Both the position numbers and the translations under genes were made by a program. A DNA stretch of 64,000 nt, taken from the NCBI GenBank assembly GCA_045614505.1, contig JAZLDA010000086.1:35705-99704 (forward strand), in the 5' to 3' direction. Position 1 is the first letter of the stretch. The number at the start of each line of letters is the position of its first letter. Of the stretch, positions 48,904 through 54,901 are shown one piece after another. A model generated the notes under the pieces. That model saw only the letters and a program-made list of their open reading frames with translations, was not told where the DNA came from and did not search any database. The stretch is from SIG607 sp045614505 (GTDB taxonomy: Bacteria > Bacillota > Clostridia > Oscillospirales > Acutalibacteraceae).

Positions 48904-49905
48904 TTATTTGTTCAGTGCTTCGTTAACTGCAACTGCGCAAGCAACAGTCATACCAACCATGGGGTTATTACCTGCACCGATAAGTCCCATCATCTCAACG
49001 TGAGCAGGAACGGAACTTGATCCTGCGAACTGAGCATCAGAGTGCATACGGCCCATGGTATCGGTCATACCGTAGGAAGCGGGGCCTGCAGCCATATTAT
49101 CGGGATGGAGAGTTCTACCTGTACCGCCGCCGCTTGCAACGGAGAAGTACTTCCTGCCCTGTTCGATGCATTCTTTCTTATAGGTACCAGCCACTGGGTG
49201 CTGGAAGCGGGTGGGGTTAGTGGAGTTACCGGTGATGGAAACATCAACACCCTCAAGATGCATAATTGCAACACCTTCACGAACATCATCAGCGCCGTAG
49301 CAACGAACCTTAGAACGCTCGCCGTCAGAGTAAGCGATTTCTTCAACTACGTTTACCTTACCGGTGTAGTAGTCAAACTTAGTCTGAACATAGGTAAAGC
49401 CGTTAATACGGGAAATGATTTTAGCAGCGTCCTTACCGAGACCGTTAAGGATAACACGAAGGGGTTCTTTTCTTGCTTTGTTAGCGCTTCTTGCAAGACC
49501 GATTGCGCCCTCAGCAGCAGCGAAGGACTCGTGGCCTGCCAAAAATGCGAAGCACTTGGTTTCGTCTCTGAGGAGCATTGCGCCCAGATTTCCGTGGCCG
49601 AGACCAACCTTACGGTCGTCAGCAACAGAGCCGGGGATACAGAAGGACTGAAGACCGAGACCGATTTTCTCAGCAGCCTCAGCAGCGCTTGCAGCCTTAT
49701 CCTTAATAGCGATTGCACAGCCTACAACATAAGCCCAGGCAGCGTTTTCGAAGCAGATAGGCTGAATACCCTTTACGATACCGTAAGCATCAACACCTGC
49801 ATCATCGCAAATTTTCTTAGCTTCTTCAATAGAAGCAATGCCGTGTTTATTGAGCTCTGCATTGATTTGGTCAATACGTCTCTCATAACTTTCAAATAAT
49901 GCCAT
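48904..49905 (-). CDS. GGGtGRT family protein
   Basis: 333 aa. Carries the family signature GGGTGRTLHPDNMAAG near residue 262, plus conserved VADDRKVGLGHGNLGAMLLRDE, FLAGHESFAAAEGA, FQHPVAGTYKKE and a C-terminal HVEMMGLIGAGNNPMVGMTV. This is a conserved anaerobe protein (Pfam GGGtGRT) of unknown function, regularly next to an IscU/NifU-like scaffold gene as here (18-nt gap), suggesting a role with Fe-S clusters. SD GGAGG. No cofactor motif recognised; His and Gly conservation suggests an enzyme. Confidence 0.9.
   Translation of the reverse strand: MALFESYERRIDQINAELNKHGIASIEEAKKICDDAGVDAYGIVKGIQPICFENAAWAYVVGCAIAIKDKAASAAEAAEKIGLGLQSFCIPGSVADDRKVGLGHGNLGAMLLRDETKCFAFLAGHESFAAAEGAIGLARSANKARKEPLRVILNGLGKDAAKIISRINGFTYVQTKFDYYTGKVNVVEEIAYSDGERSKVRCYGADDVREGVAIMHLEGVDVSITGNSTNPTRFQHPVAGTYKKECIEQGRKYFSVASGGGTGRTLHPDNMAAGPASYGMTDTMGRMHSDAQFAGSSSVPAHVEMMGLIGAGNNPMVGMTVACAVAVNEALNK
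48962..49000. repeat. 39-bp direct repeat, copy 2 (inside the GGGtGRT gene)
   Basis: Codes for VEMMGLIGAGNNP near the C-terminus of the GGGtGRT protein. Source of the fragment found at 47953-47991. Confidence 0.9.
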
Positions 49906-49923
49906 ATGTCATTGCCTCCTTAA

Positions 49924-50616
49924 TTATTCTTCACGGGGGTCGATGAGTCTTGCAGCATCATCAACACGTCCGTACTGGCCGCTTGCTTTTTCTAAAGCTT
50001 CATTAGCGTCCATACCCTTTTTAATCATATCCATCATCTTACCGAGATGAACAAACTTGTAACCTGTAATCTGGTCGTCCTTGTCAACGGCAATCTTAGT
50101 GATATAGCCTTCAGCAAGTTCAAGGTAGCGGGGGGCCTTAGTCTTGGTAGCGTATGTAGTACCAACCTGAGAACGAAGACCCTTACCGAGGTCCTCAAGA
50201 CCTGCACCGATGGGAAGACCGTCTTCGGAGAAAGCAGTCTGAGTACGACCGTAAACGATCTGTAAGAACAGCTCTCTCATAGCGGTGTTAATAGCATCGC
50301 AAACAAGGTCGGTGTTTAATGCTTCAAGAATAGTTTTGCCAACTAAAATTTCAGAAGCCATAGCTGCAGAGTGGGTCATACCGGAGCAGCCGAGAGTCTC
50401 AACGAGAGCCTCTTCAATGATACCCTCTTTAACATTAAGGGTAAGCTTACAGGTACCCTGCTGGGGAGCACCCCAGCCCACACCGTGGGTAAGACCGGAA
50501 ATGTCCTTTACTTCTTTTACCTGAGTCCACTGGCCTTCCTGCGGAATAGGTGCAGGGCCGTGGTATGCGCCCTTAGCAAGAGGACACATCTTTTCTACTT
50601 CATGTGAGTATTTCAT
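49924..50616 (-). CDS. Iron-sulfur cluster scaffold-like protein (NifU/IscU N-terminal type)
   Basis: 230 aa, longer than IscU (~130). Begins SHEVEKMCPLAKGAYHGPAP. The core ETLGCSGMTHSAAMASEILVGKT resembles the IscU segment GCxxxxASSS...VxGK. Only one of the three IscU cluster Cys is obvious here, with another Cys at MCP near the N-terminus. An extended C-terminal half (IAVDKDDQITGYKFVHLGKMM) is absent from IscU. The pair with GGGtGRT is recurrent in anaerobes; function inferred only. It is transcribed from a promoter at 50682-50709 with a hairpin at the very 5' end of the mRNA. SD AAAGGAG. Confidence 0.85.
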   Translation of the reverse strand: MKYSHEVEKMCPLAKGAYHGPAPIPQEGQWTQVKEVKDISGLTHGVGWGAPQQGTCKLTLNVKEGIIEEALVETLGCSGMTHSAAMASEILVGKTILEALNTDLVCDAINTAMRELFLQIVYGRTQTAFSEDGLPIGAGLEDLGKGLRSQVGTTYATKTKAPRYLELAEGYITKIAVDKDDQITGYKFVHLGKMMDMIKKGMDANEALEKASGQYGRVDDAARLIDPREE

Positions 50617-50639
50617 AATAGAACTCCTTTCGGTTAATC

Positions 50640-50671
50640 CGCCTACGGGGCAGATACCCCTAAAACAGGCG
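50640..50671 (-). promoter_or_regulatory. 5'-terminal two-tier hairpin in the Fe-S scaffold mRNA leader
   Basis: On the minus strand CGCCT ... AGGCG encloses GGGG(TATCTG)CCCC. It begins within ~5 nt of the predicted transcript start and lies 24 nt before the start codon at 50616. No riboswitch class I can name matches it. Confidence 0.6.
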
Positions 50672-50681
50672 CTATGAATTT

Positions 50682-50709
50682 ATTATATCACAAAATATAG
50701 AATATGCAA
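50682..50709 (-). promoter_or_regulatory. Promoter for the Fe-S scaffold-GGGtGRT pair
   Basis: On the minus strand TTGCAT (50704-50709), 16 nt and TATAAT (50682-50687). Confidence 0.7.
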
Positions 50710-50747
50710 TATTTTTGTGCCATAAAAACCCTTAATTTGACAAATAT

Positions 50748-53513
50748 TTAACTTGCAAGATAGATTTTCAGTGCAGCAAGGTCGGTAGTATTGAAAACGC
50801 CGTCACCGTTTAAATCCGAGCGGTACAAATCTGCTTTCTCATTTCCGCTGAGTGCAAGCTTCATAATTGCCAGGTCTACCGTATTAATTTCGCCGTCTCC
50901 GTTGCAGTCTCCAGGAAGCGCATCGGTCCATACTGCGTAAAGACTGACAGAAGAAGCAAAGGTATAAAAGTTACCTGCTCTGTATTCAACTTCACCGTCT
51001 TTCGTTGTAGACCAACCCATAAAGATATATCCGTCCCTTGTGGGAACTTCAGAGGAAATCGTCAGCCTGCCGTTAAAAGCAAGAGAAGCAGAATTCGGTG
51101 CACCGCTTCCACCGTTGGCATTGAAACTGACAACTACAGGCTCATAGCGTGCAGGATTAAGACTAATTTCATCCACTAATATAACATTACTGTAGGTATC
51201 TCTTATATATACCTTTGTGGTATAATCAGCATCACTACTGCTAAAATCAGAGGTTCTGACCCTTACGGTATAAACGTCATCGGAAATGAGATTTGCAATA
51301 TGCTCTACAGTGGCACTCTCCACAGTGGTAGAGGTATAAACAGAGCTTATTCCCACATTGTCATAGGCTGAAACAATTAATGTATAACCTGTCTCGTCAA
51401 TATCTGTAATATCAACAAGCATACCAACAGGGTCTTCATCGTCTGCTATATTAAAGGTGACCTTATATATACTCTGAACAGTAACATCAGTACTTGCAAA
51501 AATCTCAAGGGTATGTTCACCGTAGGAAAGATTTTCAGCCGAAAGTGACGCGGTAAAGCCCACATTATTCGATGGGCAAGCTGAATATTTAGACTTGACA
51601 TCGGTACGCTTTTCAACCGTAAAGGGAGTTTTCGCGCCTCCGTCCACAGAGTAGAAGCAGGGTGCTTCACCCACATTGCTGAATGCCCAGCCGCGCACTG
51701 TTATGGTATCGGTTATATCATAGTCTCCACCCGAAACAGGAGCTTCCAGAGCGTGAGTAAAAGCAACATTCTTTCTGTTTTTGCCGTTTAATGTAACATC
51801 ATCGGCTTTTATGTAACCCTCATAAGACTTACCGCTTTTGGTTATCTTCACCTTTAGCCATTTTATACCACCGTTATAGGTGATACTCATAACATTTACA
51901 GTATCACCCTTTTTTGCAGTGCAAAGGGTAGTTGAGCCGCCGGGGGTGGAAAGTACAGGCGAGCTTGAGGCAGAAACAGTATCTTCTTCGGTGGAATTAA
52001 TATTCACACGCTTATAGTAAATGTATCCTTCAACTCCACTGCTTGCCACACGCACATAAAACCATTTATCCCCGTCGGTGTCATAAGAAGCCTCAAGTAT
52101 ATAAACCCTTGTGTTAGCCGCAACAGAACCTACCACATCGTTCCAGGTGCCGGGAGCGGAACGGAGATTATAAGAAGCATTTGTGTAGTCGTATTGGGGC
52201 TCCACCGGAGCTTCATCAATAGTTATAAAATCACTGCGGATGTATCCCTGTATCTGAGCTGAGAATATAATAACCTTATTCCATTCTTCACCTTTGCTGT
52301 TTTTGACAGTGGAAAGAATTTCAACCTTAGTGCCGCTGTTGTATTTTCCCAGAGAGTCACTTGAAGAGGTCTCACTGCTTCTAAGGTTAACATCATCGTC
52401 ATTGATATAAGGTGTCTGGTCGGTAGTGACTATTTTTATAAAGTCACTGCGTATATAACCCTCATCCCCTGTGGAAATAATTTTAACATTATACCACTTT
52501 TCTTCTGCGTTATCGGAATTGGCATAAACTCCCAGAAGTTTAATTTTTGTACCCTTGTCAAATTTATCTATCTCATTAAAACTTGTGCCTGCGCCGCTTC
52601 TCAGTCTTACATTGTCGCCGTTTATATAATGGGTGGTAGGTGATTCCTCCACCTTATTTATAACTGTAATAAAATCACTGCGGATGTAACCTGTTGCACC
52701 ACTGCTTAAAATCTCAACCTGATACCAGGTTTCTCCCGCACTGTTAGTAACGGTATCAAGTATTTCAACGCTTGTTCCCGTGTTATAAGAGCCCACCTTT
52801 GAATAATCGGTGCCGGGGCCTGAGCGCATATTCACGCTGTCGCCGTTAACATAATCGTAAAGGGGCGAGGTGGAGCCGGAAGAGCCCGAAGAGCCTGAAT
52901 AAGCAGGTGTTACAAACGCCTGAATGGCATCGGAAGAAACCGAAACACTGTTGTAGCACACCTTATCCCCTGTGCTGTTGCCGTGAACAACCCAGATTTT
53001 CTTTGCAGAAGAATCATAAGAGCAAACTATTGCAACATGGGAGCTTTCAGAATATGTGCCGTCTGCATTCTTCTCGGGCCAGTAGTAGCTTCCCGAGTAG
53101 CCGTTTGTCATAGGATTATAAAGCACAAGGTCACCCCGTTTTGGAGTGTAATCCTCTTTGTAGTGATAAGTACCGCTGTTTCTGTAGTTATTAGCCTTAG
53201 CGGTCTTATGAATAATTGTAGTAGGGATTCCTGCCTCATTGGCGCACCAGGCAATAAACATACCGCACCACTGGGAATATGTAAAGTTACTGCCATACCA
53301 AGCGCCGTACTTTGTACCGGTGGTGGTGTTGCCGTAATATCCCACCTGAGTCATAGCAATTCCTATAAGGTCTTCAATGTAACTTCCTGTATTGTTCCAG
53401 GTGTTGGGATAATCGGTGCTGTAGGCCTTTGCACGCGGCATAGAGGGCACAAGCAGGGTAACAGACAGAGCCAACACTAATATATATACTGCAATTTTCT
53501 TGCAAATTTTCAT
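50748..53513 (-). CDS. Secreted CHAP-amidase / SH3b-repeat protein with dockerin
   Basis: 921 aa. Signal peptide 1-30 (AKA cleavage site); CHAP domain ~45-200 with catalytic Cys83 in SQWCGMFIAWC, His159 in SSHVAIV and VVHGNS; five SH3b-type repeats from ~219 to 575, each with an (N/D)xLRSxxG core such as NMRSGPGTDYSKVG and RLRSGAGTSFNEID; Ig-like/GBS-Bsp-like sandwiches ~590-785; one Listeria-Bacteroides Flg_new repeat ~795-862 (SFNANGGSGAPNSA, GYIFMGWST, VSLYAVW); and a C-terminal dockerin (GDCNGDGEINTVDL, SDLNGDGVFNTTDL). Likely a wall hydrolase displayed via cohesin. Own perfect promoter at 53565-53593. Confidence 0.88.
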   Translation of the reverse strand: MKICKKIAVYILVLALSVTLLVPSMPRAKAYSTDYPNTWNNTGSYIEDLIGIAMTQVGYYGNTTTGTKYGAWYGSNFTYSQWCGMFIAWCANEAGIPTTIIHKTAKANNYRNSGTYHYKEDYTPKRGDLVLYNPMTNGYSGSYYWPEKNADGTYSESSHVAIVCSYDSSAKKIWVVHGNSTGDKVCYNSVSVSSDAIQAFVTPAYSGSSGSSGSTSPLYDYVNGDSVNMRSGPGTDYSKVGSYNTGTSVEILDTVTNSAGETWYQVEILSSGATGYIRSDFITVINKVEESPTTHYINGDNVRLRSGAGTSFNEIDKFDKGTKIKLLGVYANSDNAEEKWYNVKIISTGDEGYIRSDFIKIVTTDQTPYINDDDVNLRSSETSSSDSLGKYNSGTKVEILSTVKNSKGEEWNKVIIFSAQIQGYIRSDFITIDEAPVEPQYDYTNASYNLRSAPGTWNDVVGSVAANTRVYILEASYDTDGDKWFYVRVASSGVEGYIYYKRVNINSTEEDTVSASSSPVLSTPGGSTTLCTAKKGDTVNVMSITYNGGIKWLKVKITKSGKSYEGYIKADDVTLNGKNRKNVAFTHALEAPVSGGDYDITDTITVRGWAFSNVGEAPCFYSVDGGAKTPFTVEKRTDVKSKYSACPSNNVGFTASLSAENLSYGEHTLEIFASTDVTVQSIYKVTFNIADDEDPVGMLVDITDIDETGYTLIVSAYDNVGISSVYTSTTVESATVEHIANLISDDVYTVRVRTSDFSSSDADYTTKVYIRDTYSNVILVDEISLNPARYEPVVVSFNANGGSGAPNSASLAFNGRLTISSEVPTRDGYIFMGWSTTKDGEVEYRAGNFYTFASSVSLYAVWTDALPGDCNGDGEINTVDLAIMKLALSGNEKADLYRSDLNGDGVFNTTDLAALKIYLAS

Positions 53514-53564
53514 CGAGATTTCCTTCCCTTTTTAACACTCTTAAAAACTTATTTATACACTCTA

Positions 53565-53593
53565 AGTATAACACAGGCACATACTCTTGTCAA
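53565..53593 (-). promoter_or_regulatory. Promoter of the CHAP/dockerin gene
   Basis: On the minus strand TTGACA (53588-53593), 17 nt and TATACT (53565-53570), 52 nt before the ATG. It lies downstream of the ncRNA terminator, so the two transcripts are separate. Confidence 0.87.
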
Positions 53594-53611
53594 TTTTCAG
53601 CGGTGCATTTT

Positions 53612-53643
53612 AATAAGAAAACCCGACGTCTTACGACGTCGGG
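53612..53643 (-). terminator. Terminator of the candidate ncRNA
   Basis: On the minus strand a 9-bp GC-rich stem CCCGACGTC/GACGTCGGG with loop GTAA is followed by TTTTCTTATT. Confidence 0.88.
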
Positions 53644-53997
53644 GAAAATTACTTGTACATTGGTAACACCCTTATTCATTCAATATTTATAAGTCTCAAA
53701 TTGTACATTGGTCTCACCATTTAGATTTACAGATAACTTTTGATTTTTATTGAAAGGGATTTTTTTAAAATTTATATTGATTATATTCAGTTTTTGAAGT
53801 CATTGCTTCAAAGTAAATTTCAAAAAAGTAAATTTTATTTAAAAGATATTTTATTATTAACTTTGTCTCTCTACTTATCAGATGTGAAGTTAATTCTTTT
53901 TGGGACTCACCTCTTTCAAATTTCTGAGTTCACCTGTACAGGTTCGGCTTCCATTTTCATTGGTATCAGCCACCTTTCCGTTTCCTTTCTTTTTTCT
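53612..53997 (-). ncRNA. Candidate structured noncoding RNA, about 385 nt
   Basis: This 613-bp gap holds no credible protein gene, yet on the minus strand it has a perfect promoter (54004-54032), then about 385 nt, then a strong terminator (53612-53643). The 5' part folds well by eye: GGCT-GATA-CCA(ATGAAAA)TGG-A-AGCC, a 12-nt palindrome ACCTGTACAGGT (53932-53943), ACTCA ... TGAGT, ATTAAC ... GTTAAT and TTTGAAG(CAATGA)CTTCAAA. The middle is AT-rich, and near the 3' end ACCAATGTACAA occurs twice. The longest start-SD frame on this strand is only about 14 codons. tmRNA, RNase P, SRP and 6S features were looked for and not seen. Function unknown. Confidence 0.65.
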
Positions 53998-54003
53998 GTC
54001 TTT

Positions 54004-54032
54004 ATTATAGTGCATATTCAACCATTTGTCAA
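54004..54032 (-). promoter_or_regulatory. Perfect-consensus promoter of the candidate ncRNA
   Basis: On the minus strand TTGACA (54027-54032), exactly 17 nt and TATAAT (54004-54009): one of the strongest sigma-A promoters in the window. Confidence 0.9.
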
Positions 54033-54081
54033 GTGTTTTGTTTATAATTTTTATTTATTTTTTAAAAAGTTATACACAATT

Positions 54082-54118
54082 TACCGGATATCTCCTATTT
54101 TTAAGGCGATATCCGGTA
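54082..54118 (-). terminator. Inverted repeat after the APH-like gene
   Basis: An 11-bp stem TACCGGATATC/GATATCCGGTA with a 15-nt loop follows the APH-like stop. It has no strong T-run, so its efficiency as a terminator is doubtful. Confidence 0.5.
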
Positions 54119-54126
54119 GTTTACAC

Positions 54127-54882
54127 TTATTCGTAGTCAACAACATTTACCCATCGGTTTAAAAATTCCTTTTCCTCGGGTTTTCCCTTTACCGACTGAG
54201 AGGCGGCAACTATAGGCATCCATTCCTGAACATACTGCTTTGCGGTATCACTCTTCTTGCAGAAAAGATTCAAGTACTTCTCTGCAATTTCGGTCTGTCC
54301 GTTAAGGCAGAAAAGAAGATAAGAACGGGCAACATCTGCAGAAGCATTACCCTGAGTAGCATGCGCCCAGTCAAGTATAAAAGCCTCTCCCCCGTTGCTT
54401 ATAATTATATTAGAGGGGTTAAAGTCACCGTGACAAACCTTTGTATGCTTGGGCATACTTTCAAGTCTGGTATGAAGCTCATAGCGGGTAGTTGCGTCAA
54501 AAGACGACTCGCTGATTTTTCTGTTCATCTTATCCTTTAGTTTATTAAGCAAAGGTGCTCTTTTTGAGTGAACCTGCATTTGCAAATCCACAAAAAGTTC
54601 AAGATACTTATCGATATTATGGGGTTCCTCCTCCATAACTTGAGCAAGGGTTTTCCCCTCAATAAACTCTGAAGCAATAGCCCAGTTACCATCAACCTTC
54701 ATTACCTCAATAATTGTGGGAATACTAAGTCCTGTTTCCTCAACACGCGCTTGATTCAAGGCTTCGTTTAAAACATCTGCCTTAGAATAATCCTTATCAA
54801 ACACCTTTATAACGGTATCTCCGTCGCGATACACGGTTTTTGCAGGACGTACTGCAATAATTTTATCTGTCTCTATACTCAT
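54127..54882 (-). CDS. APH/choline-kinase-like phosphotransferase
   Basis: 251 aa small-molecule kinase fold. Seen: VIKVFDKDYSKADVLNEAL with the ATP-binding Lys, ASEFIEGKTLAQVM hinge, catalytic loop CHGDFNPSNIIIS and metal-binding AFILDWAHA. The APH family includes antibiotic, choline and thiamine kinases. Position 20 nt behind adhE and the lack of any resistance context make a metabolic kinase more likely than resistance; substrate unknown. ATG 54882 (SD GAGGCG) is chosen over the longer frame start at 54921, which would overlap adhE. Confidence 0.85.
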   Translation of the reverse strand: MSIETDKIIAVRPAKTVYRDGDTVIKVFDKDYSKADVLNEALNQARVEETGLSIPTIIEVMKVDGNWAIASEFIEGKTLAQVMEEEPHNIDKYLELFVDLQMQVHSKRAPLLNKLKDKMNRKISESSFDATTRYELHTRLESMPKHTKVCHGDFNPSNIIISNGGEAFILDWAHATQGNASADVARSYLLFCLNGQTEIAEKYLNLFCKKSDTAKQYVQEWMPIVAASQSVKGKPEEKEFLNRWVNVVDYE

Positions 54883-54901
54883 ATTTTTCGCCTCACTTAT
54901 A

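Noticed and set aside
48832..49020. Two frames (47853-48194 and 48832-49020) that share a protein segment
   Set aside because: The similarity (VxTCTDKSHHLN) is only the antisense translation of the 39-bp repeat, not a real gene pair.
53612..53997. tmRNA, RNase P RNA, SRP RNA or 6S RNA
   Set aside because: No tRNA-like acceptor with CCA, no conserved RNase P or SRP cores, no long single hairpin of 6S type.
53740..54162. 140-codon plus-strand frame across the gene-free region
   Set aside because: Starts with TTG without ribosome binding site, very AT-driven composition, runs through the strong minus-strand promoter and into the end of the APH-like gene. Coding is unlikely.
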